64,000 nt of DNA from Crotophaga sulcirostris (lineage: Eukaryota > Chordata > Aves > Cuculiformes > Crotophagidae), in contig VYZB01000036.1 in the NCBI GenBank assembly GCA_013397455.1, positions 2,781,690 through 2,845,689 of the forward strand. Direction: 5' to 3'. The notes below the pieces were generated by a model that did no database searches, was not told where the DNA came from, and was given only the letters and a program-made list of their open reading frames with translations. A program made the translations under genes and the position numbers. Shown in pieces: positions 24,524 through 36,985 of the stretch. Each line of letters starts with the position of its first letter. The first letter of the stretch is position 1.

Positions 24524-27500
24524 CTGTAAGGGATCGTCTCCTCATTGTCACCTGTTTTACTTGTGCTTATTTTTATAGGAGTTTAATGTAGTTGTTAGGT
24601 GTACCTTTACTGTAGATAGGGTGAATTTACTTACAATAGAGTAGTTCTTGTCAAGCAAAAATAGTCTGGGTGAAAACTGGGTGAAATGCCAACCATCGTC
24701 ACAGTGGAACTACAACCGCTAGTGTATGGAGTCTCTGAGACCCACAGGGTAAATCCCACAGCTTTTTTCAGATGTCATATACTGAGTTGCTCTATCGATT
24801 ATTTCCCCATGCCCTGTGGTTTTGACTTGTGCTGCCAACTGGAGTTTGCATGGTTAATGTGGGTTTTCACTAAAAACCAGTCAGGTGGAAATAACCTCTT
24901 AAAGATCTGTCATGTTAACATGAGTTTTAGCCCATACACTCTGTGGAGTGTGAGCTTGTGTTCAACATGTTACCTCACCAAACTAAGGCACTTAGTGGGT
25001 GGAAGAAACTTGATGCAAGGACTACTAGAACTTAAGGTAACTTTGAAGTAAAGACAGTTCACAGAAATGGTGATTTTGGCTAGGATCACATTGTAAGGAA
25101 TTGTGACAGACTTGGCTAAAAAAACTGGTAGAGTTGGCCACGGTTTCTTCCTTTAACGGGAATACAACTGCATTTCCCTCATAAATCATCCTTAAATAAA
25201 TGCATGGGGGGGATAAGGGGGGATAGTTTTTCCATCAGTTTAGCCAAAGAAGGAGTTGACATATGGCTTGAGTTTTGCCATTGATTTCAACAGCAGCCCA
25301 TTGAGCCTATGTTATGTATGGAGTGGAAATCTCAACACTTGTTCAGCTTTTTTCTCCTGTTTTGTCAGTGCAGGACAGCGTTATATGATGTGAAGGCGTA
25401 GACGGGGACCCAGGTGTTGCTTCTGACTAAAAGCCTCTCTGCTGGAACTTCCTGACTATTTCCCCTGATTACACAGACAGCAGGTGTCAAACACATCAGA
25501 AAAAGAACAAAGGACATTATCTATCCATACTTAATTAATCGGCAGAAATGCACTCAAGCCTGCCTGGCTGAACCAGAAGGCTGTGAGGGTGATAGTGTTT
25601 TAATTTGTTTTAATTGTGCAGGAAGAAATTTAAGATGGTTGCTGAGAACAATGTAATTAAAGTATAGAATAATTTTCCAATATTTTGTTTGTTCCTCTTT
25701 TCCTTTTTTTTTTTTAAGAAAAGGATTATATTTGGACTGTCCTACAGTTATTTTATAAGTAATTTTTGTGAAAACAGCACATGACATACAACTAAAATAT
25801 ACAAGGTAGCCTGATAAATATGCAGTCTTATGTCATCTTAGCTTTAGTTTAAATGTCATTGAAGGAACAGGCTTTCAACTCCATCATCTTCAGGGGTTAC
25901 ATTATTGAATTTTTTTAGCAGTTTAAATTTTCTATTACATGAATCCTATTTATTCATCAAGTAAAAATGTGGTTCACATATCTTATGATTCACCTTGCTG
26001 CTATATGTTCTGCATGATTTCAGTCACCCTTTCAGTTCTGTAAAGTTTTTCAGTATAAAGGATTAGCAAAAGAGATGTAATCTTGGTTTATAAAAGGCAC
26101 TTGGATACATCTCAATGAAAATAACTGTCATGTGTTAATAGCTTAATCATATAATAGTTGTGGTGGAATATCAGTGATTTTCATACCTAGTTTATAAAAT
26201 TTACGCAAATTATTTTACAACAAAAGCAGAACTATGCCTGCCACAGAAATATTCTGGAACATAGGGGGATATAGTTGTAGTTTATTCACAATATTCTCTT
26301 ATATCAGTGTCATTAGGATAAAAGTGCCATTAAAGAATTAAAACTTCTACACTCTGCAGTGTATGACATTTTCCAGTAAATGATTTTGAACTCTTACATT
26401 ATCGAATGGTTTTAAAATATTAATTAAAAAATAAAGGATCTGCTAAACAATAGGGGTTTAATGGGGGAGCAAGGGGAGATATTGTTGCAATAGGGCTAGC
26501 TAAACAACATGAATTGACTACTCAAAGGCGTAGCATGACCTGAAGTTTTAAGGTGCATTTAAAATGATGATTACCTTATAAATACAACTGCTTAGTGTTT
26601 GTGATTCATTTGCTTAACTCAAATAGTTCTTATATCTATAAAGCCCTCTCTGGATATTTAGCTTCTTCATGATTTTTACTATGCTAAAGAGTTTAGCACC
26701 TGTAAAAGTCACAGTCTAACATCCTGATTCAAACTTCAGTAACTATGCTGGGAGGAATCTTGACTGGCACTGAATCAAATTCCAAAGTTCTGATATGAAT
26801 TAATGAAAATATTTCAAGCGTATCCTTAAAAAAATACTTACACAAAATCCTAGCAATTTATATGGGACTGTAACACTCGCTGACCTTATTTTCCAAAATT
26901 AAACCCTAACTCATAATTGTCCCAAGTGATATTTTATGACACTCTCAATGAAAGCTTTACAGTTAGATTCTGCTGCTGTTGGTTAACATGCAAATCCTGA
27001 AGTTTTCAAAGAGTTGGTATAGATTTCATTTGACTGGTCGTCTAAATTGAGTAATAAGTTGTGGTTATGATGCATCAAAAGTATTCTTGGTTGTACCTCA
27101 TCACCACTTATGGGAATAACTAGGATGAAAAAATAGACTTGTCGCTGAAGTAGTTAGGTGTGACTTGAAGAATACTGCTAAAGATACTTGTTTACTTGTA
27201 ATAGGGTGTGTTATGCTTAAAGCATTTTTATTTTAAGATGAGAATGGCAATAGCAGTCATTGTTGTCAGGAATTTAAACCAGCTGGGCTTTTTCTTGATA
27301 CTCAATATTTTTAAAAACCCCACTGTTTTTCTACAATGTGTGCTTGAGGTAGAAAAAAGTGAATGTAGACCACAGAGCATCGGTCTTGTTTGGATGAATG
27401 TCTCTAATAGAAAAATTTCTGGGTTTGTACTTTTTGCTCTCACCATTTAGAGTCCTTGAAGCAGGTGTTAAAACATTTAAATGGTCATGCACACTTTTTT

Positions 27501-27979
27501 TTGGAGTTTGTTGTGATGCTAAGTGCAAAGTAAACAAGTAAATAATAACAACAGAATGCCCTAGTGATTGAAAGCTACTGGTATCCATATTATAATAATC
27601 CAATAAAATCTTAATGACCTACACGTCAAAATAGCAGCGTAGATTGCCTAGAGAAAGAAAGCAAATGCTGTACGTAGGAGCATGGATGAGAAAAGCAAGG
27701 CAAAGCAAAGCAAATTATACTTCTATTCAGAATAAAAAAGCCATGTGAATCTGCAATGGTTGAGTTGATCCTCATTCCTCTGATACTTTGCCTGAAAGCA
27801 AAAAAAGTGGCCACAGTTCTTAAAAAGAAAACCTAAATCTCAACAGATTCTGGAAACATAGATTTAGACTAATGGAGTGAGACCAGCAAGGGGATAAACA
27901 GCGTGCATTAAGCTATACCAAGATAAGGGTTATGACTAAATTTTCCCGCTAGAGTGTCTGTAGTTGGGCAGCTGAATAT
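24524..27979. other. AT-rich sequence without recognisable gene
   Basis: No gene is visible. A G-rich spot at 25206-25222 has runs of seven and six G separated by ATAA. Around 25278-25305 there is another trace of the CCATTGATTTCAA motif discussed under findings. The rest is AT-rich and unremarkable. Confidence 0.55.
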
Positions 27980-28140
27980 ATTTTAAGTTATTCTCTCAGG
28001 TCACAGTTCAGGAAAGATCTTCAGTATTCCTCTTCAGAAAGACTTATACACAAGACTAAATTTAAGCATGCCTTTAAATCCCATTGATCTCAATGGAGTT
28101 TAAGCACAGACCTAATATCTGTTTAAATATTCTCTCAAAT
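27980..28140 (+). repeat. Ancient sauropsid-type interspersed repeat remnant
   Basis: The segment contains, in order, CACAGTTCAGGAAAG, TTTAAGCATGCCTTTAAATC and CCCATTGATCTCAATGGAG, then TTTAAGCACAGACC. From memory, the order 'ttcaggaaag - ttaagcatgtgcttaa - cccattgacttcaatgg - acttaagcac' is common in bird, turtle and crocodile genomes as an old high-copy repeat. The family name is not known to me, and the divergence implies great age. Boundaries are approximate. Confidence 0.55.
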
Positions 28141-31100
28141 AGGTACGTTTTCCCTAATAGGGACTCAAGTTGAAACTGATCAGTTTTGTGTGTTCCTTTA
28201 ATTAATTTAAATTCAAGAGACAAAATAAGGATTTTTCCTTGTGTGGAGTGCTTTATGATCACATTATATAATAGTCTATTCCAATAAATAACATTTTAAC
28301 AGCTTTCCATTCAGCAGTTAAAAAGCTTGGTTGTATGACGCTGAGCAGGACCCTGGAAAGTGGTCATGGAAGTGTGGCTGCCTGCCACATGATTGATGCT
28401 TTCCAGTGCATATCTGTTCTCAGATCTAAATTTCTGTAAGGAAAAATGTCTATATTATAAAACTTTGTGAGTGGGTTTCATCTCAGTCACCTTCAGTTGT
28501 TGAAGGCTGTATGAAAAACCTTAATGGGTCACCTTATGCTCCTTTTGTATCAAATCGAGAGATGTGACCATCCTTGGAGGATGATTCACCTGATTTGTAT
28601 TAGATAAGCATTTTAGACGGAATAAATTGCTCCTGGGAGTTGGAGGGCATTTAGCTATTTTTCTCAGGAAACTGCAGGGAAATGTAAGGTGGTGTGTTTA
28701 GACACCCACTCCTCACATGTCTAAGTAGGATCAGGTGACTGCCACTTCATGTGTATATATGTGTGTTCCTACAATATTGTGCGTTTGGCATGGTCACTGG
28801 CTTTGTAACGTCAAATATATTTTTTTATTATTATTATTACCTATATATGTAAAACGTCTGTCTGGTTTTAATTTGCTTGATTTGTTTTGAATATTACATG
28901 TTGCTAAAATTCCCCAAACTGGGAATTTCTATAAACTATATAAAGGAATGGGTCTAGAAAACTGAGTTCAGATCTAAGCTGCTTCCTTCCATTTTGCTGT
29001 CTACTCACTGAAACCGTTGATGCTTAGGGGCTGCAAAGTACAGGCTCCTAAATATTGTAGGGAGAAGAGAATGGTGAGAGCGTGCCACTAAGGTGGTCAG
29101 ATAGGCATGCTCTTCTTCTAGCTGTTCATCATCCTTTACCTGCTAGCCTTAGATTAATCTTCCCTCTCTCACCTTGTCCTGATGTTCAAAATCAGAGCAC
29201 AGAGTACTTATACATGCTCTGATCCATTAAAATGATACCACAATTTCTTATAGGTCTTGCAGTCCAAGGGTTGTGAATATATTTACTTTCCCTAAAGGAA
29301 TCAATTAATCAAAGAAGTCAGAGATTAGTGAATCTATTTTCCTCACTCTTGTGAGCATGCAATATATTCACTCATAAACAATCCCACAATAAATTTTAGC
29401 CAGAAGCTGAAGAATTAGATAAACATAGGTTCATTTGGCAGACAGCAGAATAGTCTGGTCTTTAATGCTGAAAATATTTCAACCAAACACTGTCATTGTC
29501 TTATGGGAATTAACACAAGAAAATGATGAGATATATAAAGCTTCCTCAAGTTAAGTTTTGGCTAATTAAAGAACATCATGCAGGCTATATTTAAAACCAA
29601 GCTATTTTGTTGTTGCCTTTCCTGTATATATATTTAGTTTTTATTTTCTGCATTGAATTTAGTGTTCTCAATGTGCGCCTTTATATCTTTGTATCCCTGC
29701 CTATACAAGTAGTAAATGAAACCAGATTCCCTTTGATTTTAAGAACAAGTACATTGGTTTACTTGAGCAATGCATAATAATTTGTCACTCTTTTTGGTGA
29801 TGGATTGCCACCTGCGCCTTTCTGGCAGAGTATTGCATTCTCCACTTGCAAGAGTTGAAGCATTAAAATAGTTTCCATTCTACAGGAATGTATAAGAGCT
29901 ATGGAGGCACCATGCAGGAATATGTAAGACCAAGGCTCCAGATAAACAATCCATACTTATTGTCACAAAAAGGTGGTAATATACATATATTGGTGAATAG
30001 TACATGGAAAGAAAGAGTAACTCCAATTAGCAATGGGAGATACTGTTCCCTAGTGCCTGCAGACGCGATCCTGGAAATACATGATAAAATGTAGCTGAGC
30101 GGTTTTATGACTGGCAATTACAGAAGTCTGAAATCAGCACTTTAACGATGTTGCTGAATTTGGCTGAAATAAGATACTGTTTGTGTGCCATCAGAACACT
30201 GGGCTAGTGATTCCTGCAATTCTCTTGTCACATGAACTGCCTCCTGCAGGAGAATTTTGCCTTTGCAGAAATAAAATGGGATCATTTTCAGGATTAGGTT
30301 CCAAGTTTGCCTCTTATGTCTTAATTTTTGTGTGTCAAACACACTACTAAAAGTTTTCATGGACAGACTAATCAGTGCACAGCAAACCCTATATGCTTTT
30401 TCAATCCTAATGCAGGCAATTTTGAAGCTATATTTGTCATGTAGGATTAATTCAATTTTTTTCACATACTGGTAGGTTGTCAGGACCAGATAAATTTTGC
30501 AATATCACTTCTATTGATATTGCCTTGACTGTAATACCAAATTTTCTAGACAGCAGCTTGTGAGTTCCTTGAGTGCAGGTAGGTACAACAGCTGAAAGTA
30601 AGATATAGCAGCTCTTCCTGGAAAGAGGAACTCATCTGTTTTCCCAAACATCTATGTATAAGAATTTTTTAAGGGCATGTTCCTAACATGCCAAGCCCTA
30701 GGTTTTCTTGCAACAAGGCACTTTTGTAATTCTAAAGCTTTGCCCAGTTCAAAGAACTATTCCTGTGAAGCAGGCAAGCTATGATACGTTTCTCAGATGA
30801 ATGTCTCTGACCTTCCCTGACCCTGTTGGATTGGCATCACACCACCCGGAGCTGAGAGCTGGGAAAGGTTGAATGTTTCCCATCCAGGCCTGGTAAATGC
30901 TGGGCTGACTCTGTGGTAATTCCAGCATACATTTAACAACAAAGGTGGATGTCTAATAAACCTGCAGAGCTGAGTTAGGGCTATGTGTAAAACTGAGCAC
31001 TTTTATATCTTATGAAAAGTGTGAAAGAGTGGAGAAATACATGAGATATGACTAAAAAGGCTACAGCTGTGAAGAGAATGGACTTCCTTGTATGGAATGA

Positions 31101-32106
31101 CATGTTTCCTAACTGAGGACCGAACCTATTTCATGTGGAAGTGTTACTCCTTGTGTGCTTGGAACTGCGATGAATCTTTGTGGCATAACATTAAAAATGT
31201 TTGTATTCTCATTTTCTGACTGTTGACATAGTAAGCCGTATGTGGCCAGAAAAAAAACAGGTCAACTACAAAATTAGATATTAGAGCTTATAAATATCCT
31301 ATGTAAATATTTATGAATATCATGGTAAATTATCAAAAAAATATGTCAGTCTGGATCATCCTTTTTTAGATAAAGAATTTTAATAAGGCATCCAACTAAC
31401 TCTCTAATTGAGCTATGTATTTTTCCTAACATGATCAAGGAAATGTTCTTTATGGCAGATCTTGACTGAAACACCTCCAAGCATCATATTGTAGCTCTTA
31501 CAATCTCTAGGTTCTTTTATGTCTGCTTCTACAGCCCCTCATGAAAATTTTCAAGAATTTCAAGTCAGAAAAAGATTTATGTTTTCTTTAAAACATCTCA
31601 GAAAATTTGAATATCCCACAGTTCTTGTGGATCCCTGATCCAAAGATGGAAGTCTAGACCTTGTCAATAAGATGATGAAAATTTAGCTCTGACAATCCTC
31701 TGCTCTCCAATAATTACTTACTGTAGTTAACGTTTTCCACCCTGTTGCCCTAAGGAAAAAAGAACCCCAGATACAAACCCCAAATCCAGTTAAAATTTCC
31801 CTCCCCTTCAAACAGATAGTATGTATGGATATCAAAACTAAAAACAACTGGGAAGGAGTATTTATTCTGGACTTTTTCAGGTAATCTTGGCAACAGCTAT
31901 TCCTTCTGGTTTCACTTCTAAACAACAAATATTAAGTTGCCCAATGTAATTAAAACTTCCATTGGAACTTGCCAGCTGAGCATAAAAATGTTTCTACAGT
32001 TTAAAGTAATCAGATATATTAACCACAAATAATTGGGGTTTTATTTACTTTCAAAAATGAGTTCTTACGAAATACTGAGAAATATTTTCAAGTTTGGTCA
32101 TTTGAT
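28141..32106. other. AT-rich sequence without recognisable gene
   Basis: No gene or named repeat is evident. A short (TTA)n microsatellite lies at about 28824-28840. Overlapping frames on both strands around 29890-30465 have no recognisable domains. Confidence 0.55.
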
Positions 32107-32377
32107 GTATCACAGTATCACAGTATCACAAAGTTGGAAAGGACCTCTGAGATCATCAAGTCCAACCTATAACCCAACACTAACACCAACCCATCATCTA
32201 AACCATGGCACTGAGTGCCTCATCCAGTCTTCCCTTAAACACCTCCAGGGTCGGTGACTCCACCACCTCCCTGGGCAACACATTCCAATGGTCAATCACC
32301 CTTTCAGTGAAGAACTTTTTCCTAACATCAAGTCTAAACTTCCCCTGACGAAGTTTAAGTCTATGCCCTCTTATACT
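32107..32377 (-). mobile_element. CR1 LINE, 3' end, TGATACTG-type subfamily, antisense
   Basis: On the minus strand this is a 5'-truncated CR1. It encodes the last roughly 55 residues of ORF2, readable as [20 protein letters not shown] and [20 protein letters not shown], ending at a stop near 32198. The 3' untranslated region follows and closes with three copies of an 8-bp unit (GTATCACA on the plus strand, 32107-32129). The C-terminal frame is intact here, so the copy is comparatively young. It is about 94% identical over some 205 bases to the copy at 49601-49808, so the two belong to one subfamily. Confidence 0.96.
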
Positions 32378-35300
32378 TATGTATACTGTTGTGTTCAGTT
32401 GGTACAATTTGTTGCACTATTTCTTTGGAGAAAAAAGTATTGGCAATGTATATGGAATAACATCTTTACCTAAGTGAGCTGATAGTGGGACTGCCATGCC
32501 TTTTTATGCAAAGAATATAGAAAATATAATCTTAAATGGAGGAAGTAATAATGTTGCGTAAAAGCATTCTAAGTAGCTAGCTTAAACTGCCAATTACTGT
32601 GGATGCTAATTTTGCATTGCTGTCAGGATTTTATGTTAATGTTATTGAACAAAAGGCTAAAGTATTTTTTAATTTAAAACTACTGAACTATAAAATTGAA
32701 CTATTAGACTTTTCATGAGTTTAAGTGGACAAAGAGAATATTATGTCAAAGGCTCAATTCAGTCACCTTCAAGCCACTACAACTTTTGAAATTCGAAGCT
32801 GCAAGTTGCTGTGGTCTATTATTTTAGGCTGAAGTCCTCCCATGGTTCCTACTGCTACCCTTAAATAAACTTTGTTCTTCACTGCGTTCAATGCCAAATA
32901 TTAACATAGATAACTTCAAATGAATTTGTTCCCTTCTTCTTCTGTGTGGTGCCTTCAGCCTGTTCAAAGAACTTGTTTCAGGATAGTCTAATCATATGAA
33001 AATGGTGAACTTGGCCACTGACTTTAACCTTGTGAAACCTTGCAACTCTCCACAACTTATCAAGCACAGGAACACAGCGCAAGGTGGAATAGGCTGTTGA
33101 CACCCTGTCCTCTTTCCTGCCCTCTGGGTGGAGAGCAGAACTGGAGCTACGCTACCTGGGCATTTTGCATGTAGGTATTGCTTCTGTTCTCTGCTTATTG
33201 TCTACAAAATATACTACAAAGTAGTAAGTGTGCCAATGACATGATCCTACCCGTGAGTCAGTTATGAAGTGTGATGGCTTACTGACCTTGTGCTACAACT
33301 GGAACGATGTAAGAGGAAGTGAGTTTGGATGTGACCTGGGGATTGGTGCTATGCACTTTGCCATACAATATGCTTTGCCATGTGAGTGAAATATTTTCAG
33401 AATTTGAGAACTGGTTTTACATTCTCAGAGAACAGGGCAGAAAAATGAGGAGCCTTTAGCAATGAGGACCAGGGCAAAGAAGATGTGTCTAACTTCTGCA
33501 GCAGAATCTTGAACCATGGTAGCAAATACAGAGCCCTATTTATGAATTCAGACAAGTGTGTGTATGTAGTTTTAAGAAGTTATGGCACACTCATGGGAGC
33601 AAGCTGTGCCTCACTGCATGCATCGCCTGGCACCACAGTTTCCCCTTCTGGCAGAATTGAACCATCAGGTACATTAAGCAATTTTTTTCTGGCCTTTGCA
33701 TGTGTCAGAATTTAGAGATTGTAGCTGCAACAAAAAAGATATATATCTATATATCTATATATATATATATATATTTTAATTTTCAAGAACCTATCTCATT
33801 TGTTGCTACACGGTAAGTTTAAAAAGAGATCTAGACAGATTGCAAGGCAGTCACGTGTGAAGATGGGACAGTGGACTGGATCAATGCTTTAATCAAAATG
33901 TTTGAGGTTTTTATTGCATTCCAGTGGAGAAAAAATGCTTTTGAGCACCATGTGTTCAACACTTGCAACCAAATAGCAGATGAAATATTTGATTCATTTG
34001 CAGCAGACCTTTGGTTACTTTCCAGAAAATGCTTGACTATTTTTTTCATGAGATAGCTGCGAAAGCTGTTATTGAGGACATATTGTGGTACAGGCTGAAT
34101 GTTATTCCTGCTATGGTTTTGTACATTTTCTCCTCTTAAGGAAGAGTAGATTAGAAATCCTTTCCTTTTCTAGTGATGTAAGCAGTTAATATTTGAATTG
34201 TGTGAAGCCTGGTGTAGGGGATAAAGCCTACAGGAGGCTAACCAGCACAAGATGTCAATTCACAAAGCACGGGATAATCTGGAGAATTTGTGTGTGTGTT
34301 AGACAAAAGCTTGACTTCTGGATATTTTGACCATTGACTCTGGTTCTCCATGTTATTAGAAAGTGTTTTTCAGTTTTGGGAGAAAAATAAATAACCCTGG
34401 TTTTGTACCTGTTGTTGACACCAGCAAGAATTAGGTGAGGGTGCTGAGTGCTTCATCTGATTAGGATAAGAAATAGTGAGTCTTCACTCCCTCTGTGAAT
34501 CCTACCCTGGGCTGCATGATCTTCATAAAAAAAGTGGCATCTCCTTCCTCTAGCCATATGAGCCAGTGCATGACTTGCATGTGATTAATTTGGGGAAAGG
34601 AAATAGGATAAAGTAAAAGTAGGGCAGCAGAAAGCACGCAGTAGATGTAAACTCTAATGATTATACAACAAATCCAGTTAAGAAGAGATCATATGATATG
34701 ACAAAAACTAGGTTGAACAACAAGTGAGTGTTTGAAAAGGCACCGCCTTTGTCTTAGAATGTCATACACAAAGATCCATGTGAGCCAAGCAGAAATCAGC
34801 TATGACCATTTGTCTTATTTTTCTGTGACATTTCTCTGTAAGAGGAAATATTTGGTAGTTTTTAGAATATATTTGAAACACAGATGCATTTTGGTAAGGG
34901 TTGTGAGATAATGGTTTTGCAGCAGCGTTTCCTGCTGTGCAGTTCCTGAGGCAGAGCTCTAGGAAGGTAACGCTGTACATCCCTCATTCCTGCCTGGCTT
35001 TGGTTCTCTCCCAGCAGGGAAACCTAAAGCAAGAAGGGAAAAAAATGTATTTCTGTTTTACTGTAGCTGAACATGTAAAATGCCACAGATCTATTCAGAC
35101 ATAAAACGTAACACACTAGTACCTAAAGAATCTACTCTTTTCTCCTGCTTCTCTATAATCCTATACTCATGAATCAGTGTGCCACACCCCCTGTACCCCT
35201 CTCAGTTTTCTGGGCACAGTAGAAAGTATGGATCAGACATTTGTCACTGTTTGGTGTGCCTTCTAAAGGCATGGAATTGGTAGCAGCATATCGTGTCTGC

Positions 35301-36479
35301 CCCATCTGTATATACGTACGTATTCGATGCATTTACCTAAGCTTTCAGAGCTTACAACAGAAAAAACGTCTTTGTTGGAACAATACACATAGGCATAACA
35401 TTCAGTAACACTGTACCATGTGGAAGAAGGTGAACAGAGGGATTGAAAAGCATAATGTTACTTCTCTACTAAATAGCAGCAGATGGCAGGGACTAGCAGG
35501 TCAAATTAGTTTCCTGTTTGGGAAGAAAAAAATCAATGATTCAGAGCCTTAGTACTTCCTTATTTCAATTATGTTCTCTGGTTTCCAGAGAGAGTTACTT
35601 TCACATAACATATTGGCCATCCCTTCATGATTAGGCAACTCAGCTCCAAGAATGAGCTTGGAGAGTCTATGTCTACCTGAACTACCTAAGTTGTTCTCAA
35701 ACCACTTGCTTCTATGTGTAAAAATCACTAAGCTTTATGATAAACTGAGTTCTGTACTGGAGCTTTGGTCTTTCAGAAATATTTGGCCCAGATCCAGATC
35801 AGTGTGTTGCCATGTATCCTTCTCTTTCAGGGATATAGTAATTGGCTAAGTTGTCAGTTACCTAAACATGTTAAAGTCAGAGACACAAACCCAACTGCTA
35901 GGAAAAAATATATTTTCCTTCCACTCCATATATCATTTTGTTCCCTTATTTAAATGACAAATTCACCACTTCCTGCCCATAATTTTTCCAGAATTGCACT
36001 ATTTCTGAACTTCATTTGTCTTTTCCTCTCTTCATTGAGTTTTGTGGATGTTTCCTTCATCTAGCTTTTCAAAACTAACCCTTACAGTAGAGGCTAGGAA
36101 GAAGCGATTTCCAGTTCCTCTGGGGAGAAAGTGTCTCTCTGTGGCCAGAGGAGCGCTGCACAGAGCTGCTGATAGAAGGAGATGCTGCAGAATGCAACCA
36201 GGCTGTCGTGGATGGTGGAATTGCTGAGTGGCTAGGAGGGATAGGTATTAAACCAAGTAGCGTTAGGAGAAAACTAAGAAAATGATGGCAAAGTTTAAGT
36301 GTTTAAATAATAATTTGAAGTTCACAAATGGAACTTGTACACAGTCCCAGTCACTGTGTAAAAATGTACACAATCCTGTATGCAAAATCTGAAATAATGT
36401 AAAGCTTTCCTGGCAGAGAAGGTGAATCATGAAGGCTGTATAGACTTCGTCCTATAAAGGTGAAGAAAGGAACTCAGTT
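32378..36479. other. AT-rich sequence without recognisable gene
   Basis: No gene is visible. It includes a TA-rich microsatellite at 33737-33775 and a short GTGTGTGT run near 34290. Complementary frames of 60-70 codons on both strands at 33831-34056 are a by-product of low stop density rather than evidence of coding. Confidence 0.55.
33737..33775. repeat. (TA)n / (TATC)n microsatellite
   Basis: An uninterrupted run of TA dinucleotides, about nine units, follows three TATATATC-like blocks. It is a simple sequence repeat and likely length-variable. Confidence 0.93.
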
Positions 36480-36985
36480 TGCTAGTTAAAGCACCTATGG
36501 TCACCTCCATGTAGATGTGATCTCAAGGTCTCCATTAGAGTTAATAGAGACTGAGACAATACAATCCAAGGAACCTTGAGAGCAATTCAGCTGACCAACT
36601 GACCTGTCAATTTCTGTTTTAGAGTGAGCTGACAGTATAGGCTAAATCTCAGTTAACTAAAATGGATCTAATTCTGAATGCCCAGTCTAACCTATCTCCT
36701 GAGCTCTCTTTACTATCAACAGGAAGCAATCAGTCTTGCAGAACAACTTTCTTATACTTAAAATAGTCTGTTGTCCCCTATTTAAGCTATCTATCTCACT
36801 TAGACTAAAAGTTTGATTCTGCCTCACCCACAGACATTCAGTGTCATTTGAGATACCTAAAGTTATGTTCTCTGGTTGCCAGCCACCACACCAGAAAGGC
36901 ACTGGCCTTCTATAGATACTGTGTCATATCTGCCAGATCTAGGCATTTCAAATGGGGCTAAATACCTATGTTTAGACAACAGAAG
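36480..36985. repeat. Candidate decayed interspersed repeat, unidentified
   Basis: This half-kilobase has the texture of an old repeat rather than unique DNA. It begins with CTCCATTAGAGTTAATAGAG (36530-36549), related to the motif at 5614-5630. It continues with phrases such as GAGATACCTAAAGTTATG and GGGGCTAAATACCTATG, of a type I remember from old avian repeats. No terminal repeats or target duplications are visible and the family is unknown to me. A minus-strand frame at 36687-36902 has no known domain. Confidence 0.35.

Noticed and set aside
24686..25051. Plus-strand frame of 121 codons near the MITE
   Set aside because: No similarity to a transposase or other known family, and it lies outside the inverted repeats, so it is not part of the element.
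25206..25222. G7-ATAA-G6 as a G-quadruplex
   Set aside because: The runs do not supply four separate GGG tracts with real loops; at best a weak or two-layer structure.
25484..25500. CAGGTGTCAAACACATCAG as another hAT terminus
   Set aside because: Similarity to the MITE end stops after about 12 bases and there is no inverted partner or octamer duplication.
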